DNA of 43,745 nucleotides from an uncultured Eubacteriales bacterium. Lineage in GTDB: Bacteria; Bacillota; Clostridia; Christensenellales; Aristaeellaceae. The DNA is taken from positions 1-43,745 of the forward strand of contig URJB01000015.1 of assembly GCA_900548145.1 (NCBI GenBank), in the 5' to 3' direction. The stretch's first letter is position 1; each line of letters begins with the position of its first letter. The position numbers and the translations under genes are program-made. Below, in pieces: positions 15,225 to 22,589 of this stretch. The notes beneath the pieces are model-generated. The model was given only the letters and a program-made list of their open reading frames with translations, ran no database searches and was not told where the DNA came from.

Positions 15225-18200
15225 TTATTTTTGCTGGCTCAAAAGCAGGGCATACAAGTTGGAGGGCTCGCCGATCAGGGAAAGCGCGGCCAGCTCGGCG
15301 GCCGTCTGCCGGTCGCCCGCCGCCCAGCAGGCCATGGCGGACTGCCAGTCGCATCCGGCCCGGCGCAGGGTCTGTGCGTCCTCCATATAGGAGATAAAGA
15401 AGGGCGTGGTCTTGTAGTAGCCCGCATCCCGGGCAAAGGCGGCGTTTTCCTGCTTGTGCAGGTGGGCGGAGATCATCTCCTGCGCCTGCGGAGCCCGGCC
15501 CGTGCGCTTCAGCGCCATGGCCTGCCAGCAGGGCAGCTCGGGCAGGTTCATGTTGGAGAAATAGTCTACCTTCAAGATCAGAATATGATCGTACAGCGCC
15601 CGGGCCTCGTCCCCGCGGCCCAGTTCTTCCAGACAGCGGGCCTCGAAGTATTGATGGGGCACCAGCAGCACTTCGTTCCATAGTCCCGCCCCCAGATTCT
15701 CCGGCAGGGTCTGGGCGGCACGGAAATGCTCCAGCGCCTGTTCGTACTGTCCGGCCGCAAACAGCCCCCGGCCCAGCGCGTGATGGGCGAACATATACTG
15801 CTCGGCTACGGCGTGTTCGCCGCCCTCGCAGGGCGTGAACTTCTTGCCCAGCAGGATGTTCAGCGCTTCTTCATAGCGGCCCGCCAGATTCAGCGCCCGG
15901 CACAGTTCGATGGCGATATCCTCCCGCTCGTAGCCGTGCTTCTCCACAAAGGCGGCTGTTTCGTTGGGGTCGCAGTGGAGGCGGGTCATCAGATAAGCCT
16001 TTTCCCACACCAGCTGGCCGTCCCCGGGATGCAGGGCCAGCGCCTTGTCCAGCAGGGGCAGGGCCTCCTCCCGGCGGTTCAGGTGGCTGTAGCGGGCCAC
16101 GGCCAGATTGCGCAGGGGCCGGTAGGCCTTCGGGTTCGCCTGAGCGGCCCGGCTCCACAGGTCGTCCGCCTTTTCGTGGTTTTCCATATGGTATTCCAGA
16201 CAGGCCAGCAGATCCAGCGCGTTGGCGTCCTCGGGATGCGCCTTCACCGCTTCCGTCAGCGCCCGGTGCTCGAGCTCCCGCAGGGGATAAGCCGCGCCCG
16301 CTTCCAGTCCGGCGGCCTTTTCCAGCGCCGCCCGGTCGCCGGTCAGGTACCAGCGCACGTATTCGGTCTGGGCGCATGGGGTGGGCAGACCGGCCAGAAT
16401 GGCCGCAGCCAGCTCCGTCTCCCCCATTTCGGAAAGCTCCTGCGCCATATCCAGCGCCGACTGGCAGGGGTCGCTTTCCAGCGTGGCGTACAATTCGGGA
16501 GACGCGCCGTATTTCAGTGCCCGCAGGGTCAGGTTCAGGCTGTCATAGGCTTCCGCCCGGCGCAGCGCTTCCTCTGCACGGTCGTCGCCCAGTTTTTTCA
16601 GCGCCAGATAGCGGATCAGCAGAGCGGTCTCGTTATGGGCGTGCTGGTTCAGCGCTTCCTCTGCGCTGGTCAGCGCATCGTCATACTGTCCCCGGCGCAG
16701 CTGGATCAGCGCGGCCCGGGTCATGGCGCGGGAGCGCGCGTCCTGCGCCCACGCGGCCTGCAGATAGCCGTCCAGCGCTTCGTCCTCCCGGCCCAGTGCT
16801 TCCTCGATGCGGGCCATGACGTATTGCAGCTCACCGCTTTCGGGATGGAAATTGCGCACCGTGGCCACCTTCCACGCGTGAAGGGCCAGCTTGCGGGCGC
16901 TTTCCGGGCGGAAGTGAGCCAGCTCGTCATTCGCCAGCGCGATCAGGGAGGGCAGATGATCCGGGTCCCGGCGCAGGGCTTCCCGCCAGTACCCGGCGGG
17001 ACGAATGGCCGGGTCGCGGTACTGCTCCGTATGCACGCCCAGCAGATACAATTCCTGTGCGCTCTTGAGCTGATCCATGGTAGGATTGTCCGGGATGGTC
17101 TCCGGCATTTCCTTCAGTTCGTTTTCCACAGGCTTTTCATAGCGCAGCAGCGTCTTGCCCCGGTTGTCTACCAGCTGGAACGCGGCGATCTCCTCGGGCA
17201 GAGGCAGGTCGAAAGCCTGCTCCGGCCCGGCGGTGAAGCGGTGCTCCGCGCCGTTGACGATCAGCTTCGCATCCCGCAGGGGAACAGAGGCCTGCAGCCG
17301 CAGACGGCCGTTTTCCACGGACAGGGCCGCTTCCCGGCAGGCGCAGAAAGGCGCGCCGCCGTCGCCCACGGGGTACCACATCTGGGAAAATTCCTTGCTC
17401 TCGTAGGGGTACAGCCACGCGAAATCCGGCTGATTGAGAGAGTAGCTGCTGGCCATCAGCTCGGCGTAAGCGCCGTCGGTGTCGGTCAGCGCCCGCTCCC
17501 AGCTGCGGGACAGCTGATTATAGGCCCAGGTGAACATCTTCTTGCCCACGCTCACATGGCGGTCAGCCACATGCACCACGCCGCAGCGCTTGCCTTCGTC
17601 GTAGCCGCCGAAGAAATCATACTTCGTGGCCGCGCAGAAATAGGACGTGGGCTGGCGGGTATTTTTATGATAGGAAATATCCGTGCCGTTGCCCATCCGA
17701 ATGCCGTTGTACACGCCGGAGGCCACGGGATATTCCGTCACATTCTTGCGGTAGTGGAACTGGACGTAATGCACATCCGGCGGGAACACCAGCCGGTACT
17801 GCTCGTTCACAGGCACGGCGGCGTTTTCCCACCACAGGAAGGAGTGCCGGGCGGGCGTGCCGTTGTACACCTTCATCCGGGTGTCGAACCGTGCTTCTCC
17901 GGGACACAGGCGTACGCCCACCATGCCCTTCATGCGGTTCAGCGGCTCGTTTTCGCTCATCCATACCGTAACCGCGCCGTTTTCTTCTTCCTCTACCTGA
18001 ACGTCCACGGGCATGTAGGTGCTGGGGCGGTGGTGGCAGGGCCAGTTAAATTCCAGACCGCCGGAGATCCAGCTGCCCAGCAGGCCGATCAGCGCGGGCT
18101 TGACCACATGCTGCCGGTAGAAGAAATCATAGCCGGTGCGTTTATCCATGGCGGCGTAGATGCGGCCGCCCAGTTCGGGCATAAGCTCGATCTTCAAATA

Positions 18201-18404
18201 TTCGTTTTCCAATGTGATGATGCGAAAGGGTTTTTCAGAGCGGTGGGCCCGATCCACCCGCATGACCACCTTATTGGGATAGGGATTGCCGCTGGAGCGC
18301 TGATGCACCCGGTTTTCCGCGAACATGGGCATTTCTTCGGCGGCGGGAGAATCATAGGCGGCCATCAGGCGAATTTCATCCGTAACTTTGGTTTTCTGAA
18401 ACAT
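15225..18404 (-). CDS. DUF5107 domain protein with C-terminal TPR array
   Basis: This large cytoplasmic protein (1059 aa, no signal peptide) combines an N-terminal DUF5107 region (about 30-400) and a long tetratricopeptide-repeat array (about 450-1040). The N-terminal half resembles galactose-mutarotase-like beta-sandwich domains: LENEYLKIELMPELGGRIYA, GGLEFNWPCHHRP, HSFLWWENAAVPVNEQYRLV and YPYESKEFSQMWYPVGD. Repeat units include AWKVATVRNFHPESGELQYV and LAVARYSHLNRREEALPLLD. DUF5107-TPR proteins sit beside glycoside hydrolases in Firmicutes and Bacteroidetes, and a carbohydrate-active role is likely, but I know no established reaction. AGGAGG precedes the ATG. It is the second gene after the GH50-like enzyme, with a gap of 33 bp. 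Confidence 0.85.
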   Translation of the reverse strand: MFQKTKVTDEIRLMAAYDSPAAEEMPMFAENRVHQRSSGNPYPNKVVMRVDRAHRSEKPFRIITLENEYLKIELMPELGGRIYAAMDKRTGYDFFYRQHVVKPALIGLLGSWISGGLEFNWPCHHRPSTYMPVDVQVEEEENGAVTVWMSENEPLNRMKGMVGVRLCPGEARFDTRMKVYNGTPARHSFLWWENAAVPVNEQYRLVFPPDVHYVQFHYRKNVTEYPVASGVYNGIRMGNGTDISYHKNTRQPTSYFCAATKYDFFGGYDEGKRCGVVHVADRHVSVGKKMFTWAYNQLSRSWERALTDTDGAYAELMASSYSLNQPDFAWLYPYESKEFSQMWYPVGDGGAPFCACREAALSVENGRLRLQASVPLRDAKLIVNGAEHRFTAGPEQAFDLPLPEEIAAFQLVDNRGKTLLRYEKPVENELKEMPETIPDNPTMDQLKSAQELYLLGVHTEQYRDPAIRPAGYWREALRRDPDHLPSLIALANDELAHFRPESARKLALHAWKVATVRNFHPESGELQYVMARIEEALGREDEALDGYLQAAWAQDARSRAMTRAALIQLRRGQYDDALTSAEEALNQHAHNETALLIRYLALKKLGDDRAEEALRRAEAYDSLNLTLRALKYGASPELYATLESDPCQSALDMAQELSEMGETELAAAILAGLPTPCAQTEYVRWYLTGDRAALEKAAGLEAGAAYPLRELEHRALTEAVKAHPEDANALDLLACLEYHMENHEKADDLWSRAAQANPKAYRPLRNLAVARYSHLNRREEALPLLDKALALHPGDGQLVWEKAYLMTRLHCDPNETAAFVEKHGYEREDIAIELCRALNLAGRYEEALNILLGKKFTPCEGGEHAVAEQYMFAHHALGRGLFAAGQYEQALEHFRAAQTLPENLGAGLWNEVLLVPHQYFEARCLEELGRGDEARALYDHILILKVDYFSNMNLPELPCWQAMALKRTGRAPQAQEMISAHLHKQENAAFARDAGYYKTTPFFISYMEDAQTLRRAGCDWQSAMACWAAGDRQTAAELAALSLIGEPSNLYALLLSQQK

Positions 18405-18437
18405 GGGCGTTGCCTCCTGTATTTTCGAATGGACTTT

Positions 18438-20453
18438 TCAAGATTCCCGTTGGGTCTCGCCGCCCTCTGGCGCAGCAAGACCCTCCTTGACCCGGTAAAT
18501 TTCTTCGTTGGCCCGGCGCACGCCCTCGCCGAAAGGCTCGTAGGGGCGATTGCACACGTCCACAAAGCCGAACTGATAATTTTCGCCGTCATACCGGCCC
18601 CAAAGGGGCTGATCGTTATAGGCGAAGTAGTGCGCCCCTACGCTGCACGGCTGAGCCGCCGCCCGGGTCAGATACCGGGCGTAGGCGTCGCCCCGGGCCT
18701 TTTGATCCCTCACATGGAACAGGCTGGGAGCGGGCAGTCCCGCGTCCAGCGCCCCGAAATGGAACTCGCCGATCAAAACCGGCATATCCAGCGCCTTTTG
18801 CACTGCCAGCAGCGCTTCCGTGGGGTCGGCGGCATAGCAGTTGAGGGAGAACACGTCGAAATGCCTTGCGGCCCGCAGCATTCCGGGATGGTTCACATGA
18901 GCGAAGCGCATTCCCAGATTCAGGTGACGTGGCGCGACTTTCCGGGCGTATTGGGCGGGAAGCCCCGCATAGCGGTCGATCATCTGGCCGGTAAAGTCAG
19001 ACAGGTCGCGTTCGGCTTCCGGGGAGCGTTCCGCCGCCCGGAACAGGCCCTTTTCCAGCGTTTCAAAATCGGGAAGCTCCAGCCGCCACGCCCGGTTCAG
19101 CGCGGAAATATCCTCCCCATACCTCTGGCGCAGGAAGGCGATCAGCTCCCGCAGGGTGGCGGTGCCCTGCCCGGTCTCCAGCACCCGTTCCGCCAGCAGG
19201 ATGCCTTCTACAAAGCCCCACGTGGGCTCATTATTCAGGAAATAGCCGATCAGCAGCGGATCGTCCCGATAGGCCGTCAGCTGGGCGGCGAACCGGCGGC
19301 AGCCCTCTTTGTATTCCTCGGCGTACACATCCGGGAAGTCCCGGTAGATCATGCGCCGGGTAGCTGGATAGCCCTTGAGCATGATGACGTAGGGCATCTT
19401 CGAGCGGCGGATGAACTCCGGGTCGCTGAACATGGACAGCGTGTTGATCCCCCACGCCCGCAGGCGGCGGGCGGTGAGTCCGCACCAGCGGTCATACCAT
19501 TCTCCGCCGAAAGCGCGGATCAGATTGGCCGTGGCCGGGGCGTACAGAAGAGTATTCTTCGGGAACATGCCGGAGAATTTCCGGCGGTACAGCTCGTTTT
19601 CTTCGGCCAGCTCATAGGCCGGGGCGAAGGGGCCCCTTGGGTCTGGCAGATCGTCCATCTGGTCTTCCACGCCGCGGATCCAGCCCGCTTCGCCGGGCGT
19701 TACCCCGAACACGCCGGTGGAGTAAAACGCACAACCGTCCGGGTCTGCCAGATACCAGCGCCCGTTTTCCTTCTGGACGCGGAAAAATCCAGTGGCTTCG
19801 AACCGGCGCTCCGTACAGCCTCCGAAGCGGTTCCGTCCCGGCAGGGGCGGCAATTCTTTTGCCCACTCGCCCTGCAGAAAGTCCTTCATCGCTTCCTCGG
19901 AGGGCATTTTTCCCGGCCATTCCTTCTGTTTCCACTGTCCCAGCGCGTCCACGGTGGTTTCGGCGGCTTTGGGGAATTCAATCGCCTCGTCCGTCAGAAA
20001 AACATCCGCCAGATCAAAGCACCGCTGATCCTGCCGTCCGGGCAGGAAACCGACGGTTAGCGAGACTATCCGGTCTTTTTCCAACCCCTGCCCGGAAACA
20101 CAGGTCTTCAGCGTGCCCGGATTCAGCGGCGGGAACAACAGGCTGCCATCCAGCCATTTCAGCCGAAACACGGCCCGGACCTTCTGCCCGGGAAAGAGCA
20201 TGGTGTTCATTTCCAGCGTCCGGCCGTCCGCCTCCGCAAAGCGGACGAAGATCGCCTCGCAGGCGGAGACACGGCTGGTCAGGTCGAGCACCAGCGCGTC
20301 CGCCTGCTGAAAAGCCCGCGCCGTTTCCTCATCGAAAGGCGCGAAGGTCAGGGACATTTTGCCACGCTCCCCGCAGACGGTGTAGCCTTCCTTTTCTTTT
20401 TGGAGACGGCAGCCTTTCAGCGCCGCCGTTTCCAGACAAAGCTGTTTTTTCAC
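18438..20453 (-). CDS. GH50-like (beta-agarase/beta-galactosidase type) glycoside hydrolase
   Basis: This is a clan GH-A TIM-barrel hydrolase with an N-terminal carbohydrate-binding-like beta domain (about 1-200). The barrel shows the proposed acid/base Glu in GYFLNNEPTWGF (about residue 409) and the nucleophile Glu in VLIGEFHFGALDAG (about 562). The C-terminal VGAHYFAYNDQPLWGRYDGE and GFVDVCNRPYE strongly resemble GH50 beta-agarases. It lacks a signal peptide, so it would act on imported oligosaccharides. The start is uncertain: GTG at 20453 has GGGAG at 8 nt (671 aa); ATG at 20468 is in frame but weakly preceded. Its promoter lies 50 bp upstream and it forms a two-gene operon with DUF5107. 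Actual agarase activity is not implied. Confidence 0.75.
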   Translation of the reverse strand: MKKQLCLETAALKGCRLQKEKEGYTVCGERGKMSLTFAPFDEETARAFQQADALVLDLTSRVSACEAIFVRFAEADGRTLEMNTMLFPGQKVRAVFRLKWLDGSLLFPPLNPGTLKTCVSGQGLEKDRIVSLTVGFLPGRQDQRCFDLADVFLTDEAIEFPKAAETTVDALGQWKQKEWPGKMPSEEAMKDFLQGEWAKELPPLPGRNRFGGCTERRFEATGFFRVQKENGRWYLADPDGCAFYSTGVFGVTPGEAGWIRGVEDQMDDLPDPRGPFAPAYELAEENELYRRKFSGMFPKNTLLYAPATANLIRAFGGEWYDRWCGLTARRLRAWGINTLSMFSDPEFIRRSKMPYVIMLKGYPATRRMIYRDFPDVYAEEYKEGCRRFAAQLTAYRDDPLLIGYFLNNEPTWGFVEGILLAERVLETGQGTATLRELIAFLRQRYGEDISALNRAWRLELPDFETLEKGLFRAAERSPEAERDLSDFTGQMIDRYAGLPAQYARKVAPRHLNLGMRFAHVNHPGMLRAARHFDVFSLNCYAADPTEALLAVQKALDMPVLIGEFHFGALDAGLPAPSLFHVRDQKARGDAYARYLTRAAAQPCSVGAHYFAYNDQPLWGRYDGENYQFGFVDVCNRPYEPFGEGVRRANEEIYRVKEGLAAPEGGETQRES

Positions 20454-20502
20454 TTTCCTCGCTCCCATTCTTCGACACAAGCCGGGGTTGGGTTCTAGGG
20501 TC

Positions 20503-20531
20503 ATTATACCAGCCCGCCGCCGACTGCGAAA
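20503..20531 (-). promoter_or_regulatory. Promoter for the GH50-DUF5107 operon
   Basis: On the minus strand, TTTCGC (20531-20526) and a perfect TATAAT (20508-20503) are separated by 17 bp. The weak -35 suggests activator dependence. Confidence 0.6.
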
Positions 20532-20582
20532 CGCCAAATCCCACGGAAAAATTCCGAAAAAAGCGGCAAGTGGGCAAACAGC

Positions 20583-20618
20583 AAGCCCTCCGCAGGTCAT
20601 GTGATCTGCGGAGGGCTT
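20583..20618 (-). terminator. Terminator-like hairpin after the XRE regulator
   Basis: AAGCCCTCCGCAG and CTGCGGAGGGCTT form a 13-bp stem with a 10-nt loop, 8 bp past the regulator stop. The T-run precedes rather than follows the stem on the minus strand, so termination efficiency is uncertain. Confidence 0.6.
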
Positions 20619-20625
20619 AAAAATG

Positions 20626-21135
20626 CTACTTTTTCTTTCGGGTCAAAAGCAGCCCGGCAACGCCCCCTGTCAGAAGCAGCGGAGCCGCCCGGACGAACAG
20701 CCATTCGAAGCCATGGAGCGCCGCCCCGGCAACGGCGGTCTCGGGGTCATGATAATCCCAGTTCAGATAGGGACTGTGCGCGGCGTACAGCCCCGCCAAC
20801 CCTGCCAGAACGATCAGGCACAATGCCGCCAGCGCCCCGCGCAGAAGCTTTCTTCGGGCGATTTTTCTCCGGGCAAGCTGCAGATTGATCGCTTCCAGCT
20901 TTTCGGACAAAATCTGGATTTCGTCCGGCTTTTCCGGGGGCACGGTTTCGCCCAGCAAAGCGCTGACGGGAATTTCCAGCGCTTTTGACAGGGTGATAAG
21001 CAGGTCGGCATCCGGTACCGACAAGCCCTGTTCCCATTTTGAGATCGTCTGACGCACCACGTTCAGCCTTGCGGCCAGTTCTTCCTGCGAAAGCCCTCTG
21101 GCTTTCCGTGCGGCCCTGATATTTTCACTCAGCAT
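20626..21135 (-). CDS. XRE-family HTH regulator with membrane-spanning C-terminus
   Basis: This 169-residue protein has an N-terminal Cro/CI-type HTH (LSENIRAARKARGLSQEELA, RLNVVRQTISKWEQGLSVPD) followed by two transmembrane segments near 103-122 and 147-163. The arrangement is common in Firmicutes and suggests a DNA-binding protein tethered to the membrane, though the signal is unknown. The ATG at 21135 follows AAGGGAT; upstream in-frame starts fall in the promoter region. It is divergent from the LacI-like sensor gene and has an inverted repeat over its own -35, consistent with autoregulation (inference). Confidence 0.85.
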   Translation of the reverse strand: MLSENIRAARKARGLSQEELAARLNVVRQTISKWEQGLSVPDADLLITLSKALEIPVSALLGETVPPEKPDEIQILSEKLEAINLQLARRKIARRKLLRGALAALCLIVLAGLAGLYAAHSPYLNWDYHDPETAVAGAALHGFEWLFVRAAPLLLTGGVAGLLLTRKKK

Positions 21136-21172
21136 CGGGCATCCCTTCTTTCTTTTCTTGCCGGCACTCCTC

Positions 21173-21201
21173 ATTGTACGGGAAACCGCCCGTTGCGGCA
21201 A
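21173..21201 (-). promoter_or_regulatory. Promoter for the XRE regulator
   Basis: On the minus strand, TTGCCG (21201-21196) and TACAAT (21178-21173) are separated by 17 bp. Confidence 0.6.
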
Positions 21202-21207
21202 GCAACG
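21191..21207. promoter_or_regulatory. Inverted repeat overlapping the XRE promoter
   Basis: CGTTGC-ggcaa-GCAACG overlaps the -35 box of the XRE gene. It is a candidate operator for the XRE protein itself. Confidence 0.4.
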
Positions 21208-21234
21208 CAAAGAAACGGTGCGCGAAAGCCTTTA

Positions 21235-21264
21235 TTGACCTTCGTTTCTCCCATGTGCTATCAT
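21235..21264 (+). promoter_or_regulatory. Promoter for the LacI-like sensor gene
   Basis: TTGACC (21235-21240) and TATCAT (21259-21264) are separated by 18 bp; AGGAGG follows at 21283-21288 before the ATG at 21297. Confidence 0.6.
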
Positions 21265-21296
21265 AACGAAAAAGTTCGTCAAAGGAGGCCGTCTCC

Positions 21297-22424
21297 ATGC
21301 GCATTCCCGTTCTGGTGGAGCCGGATTACCGAAACTCCCTCTGGGCCCGGCAGACGCTGGAGGGTATCGCCCGGGAAGCCGCCCGAAAAAAATACGAACT
21401 GGCGCTGCTGGATGCGGCGCAGGAAGAAAGCATCGACTGGGACGGGCTATTCGGCGGCGAACGGCGACTGGCGGTGCTGATGGGGACGTCCATGAGCTGG
21501 GTCCCGGCGGCGCAGGCGCGGCTTGCCGCGCTGGGCATTGCCTGCGTGCTCATCAGCGTGAACCCCTCGCAGGCGGCCCCGGCGGAAGGCGTGATCTCCA
21601 TGAACCACGCGGAGGCAACTCGGACGCTGCTGAAATATCTGCGGGACTGCGGCCGGGAAAAAACGGCGTTTTTCGCTCTGAACCCCAATTCAGCGGCCGA
21701 CCTGACCAAACAGGACGTTTTCGCCGCTTGGAGCCGTCGTTTTCCCGTGGCGGCGGAAACCAACGTCTTCTGGAACCGCGGCTCTCTCAAGGAGTGCTAT
21801 GAAGTCTTCTTCCCCCATGTCTGCCGGTTCGATTCCGTGATCTGCGCCAACGACATTGCGGCGGCGGCGCTTCTGGACCAACTGAAAAAGGACGGCGTGA
21901 CCGTCCCGAAGGAATTATATCTGTTGAGCTACGGCGACTCGTCGCTTGCCCGTGCCCTGCGCCCGGCCATCACCAGCGCGTCGCTGAACCATGACGAGCT
22001 GGGGCGGCGGGCGGTGAGCCTGTACGCCTTTCTGTCCCGGCAGGAGCCAACGGCCAGTGTGGCGGTGCAGGTACACTGCCGCATAGCGGTTCGGGAGTCC
22101 ACGGAGAACCAGCCTTTGCATTCTGCGGAGGAATCCTTTTCCACGCCCATCCGGGAAGCGGTGGATTTTTACAGCGACGGCCAGGCTCAGCGGCTGATGG
22201 CGCTGGAAACCCTGCTGGACCGCTGCGACGATAACGACCGGCGGCTGTTTTTCGGGCTGCTTCGGGGCGAAAAGCCGGAAGCCTTGCAGCAGGAGCTTTT
22301 CTTATCCCCCTCGGCGCTGCGTCACCGGGAAAAGAACCTGATGCTCTGGGCAGGCTGCGCCGCCCGGGAAGACTGGCAGGCCTTCCGCGCCTTCTGCCGC
22401 GCCCTGCCGCTCACAGACGAATAA
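21297..22424 (+). CDS. LacI-like periplasmic-binding-fold regulator lacking the N-terminal HTH
   Basis: The 375-residue protein begins directly with a type-1 periplasmic-binding (LacI effector) fold: RIPVLVEPDYRNSLWARQTL, GVISMNHAEATRTLLKYLRD, FDSVICANDIAAAALLDQL and the C-lobe YGDSSLARALRPAITSASLN are standard LacI/GalR blocks. The N-terminal HTH and hinge of about 55 residues are absent, and AGGAGG plus a promoter lie right before this ATG, so it is not a truncated call. The last ~100 residues are an extension with a helical stretch (DRRLFFGLLRGEKPEALQQE, FLSPSALRHREKNLM) that could be an alternative LuxR/sigma-4-like HTH. It is divergent from the XRE gene. Whether it binds DNA or works as a partner of another regulator is open. 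Confidence 0.75.
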   Translation: MRIPVLVEPDYRNSLWARQTLEGIAREAARKKYELALLDAAQEESIDWDGLFGGERRLAVLMGTSMSWVPAAQARLAALGIACVLISVNPSQAAPAEGVISMNHAEATRTLLKYLRDCGREKTAFFALNPNSAADLTKQDVFAAWSRRFPVAAETNVFWNRGSLKECYEVFFPHVCRFDSVICANDIAAAALLDQLKKDGVTVPKELYLLSYGDSSLARALRPAITSASLNHDELGRRAVSLYAFLSRQEPTASVAVQVHCRIAVRESTENQPLHSAEESFSTPIREAVDFYSDGQAQRLMALETLLDRCDDNDRRLFFGLLRGEKPEALQQELFLSPSALRHREKNLMLWAGCAAREDWQAFRAFCRALPLTDE

Positions 22425-22580
22425 GAAGAGACGTTGGGGCCTTTGCGGCCCCAAACCCCGCAGTTAAGGGCTAAAGCCCTTAACAATCCCAACATTGACC
22501 GCGTAATACGCGGTCAAAAATGGGTTCAGGGCACAGCCCTGACGAGGGGTTTGGGGGCGAGTAGCCCCCAACGTCTCTTT
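22425..22580. repeat. Multi-arm palindromic element between convergent genes
   Basis: An outer stem AAGAGACGTTGGGG/CCCCAACGTCTCTT (22426-22439 with 22566-22579) encloses an inner pairing CCCCAAACCCC/GGGGTTTGGGG (22449-22459 with 22546-22556). Inside are three hairpins: GTTAAGGGCT/AGCCCTTAAC (22463-22484), TTGACCGCGTA/TACGCGGTCAA (22495-22517) and TCAGGGC/GCCCTGA (22526-22542). Two alternative flanking hairpins use the same G/C runs: 22436-22452 and 22553-22569. It fills the whole space between a plus-strand regulator and a minus-strand operon, so it can at least act as a bidirectional terminator. The complexity suggests a dispersed repeat. Confidence 0.85.
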
Positions 22581-22589
22581 CTTTGCAGA

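Noticed and set aside
15726..20060. Very long open frame (about 1440 codons) on the plus strand
   Set aside because: It lies antisense to the DUF5107 and GH50-like genes, has no ribosome site, and its translation is low-information; it arises from GC-rich third positions of the real genes.
18438..20453. Calling the GH50-like enzyme a beta-agarase
   Set aside because: Catalytic motifs fit GH50, but there is no signal peptide, no agar-related partner genes, and the context is a gut-type sugar island, so only the family resemblance is reported.
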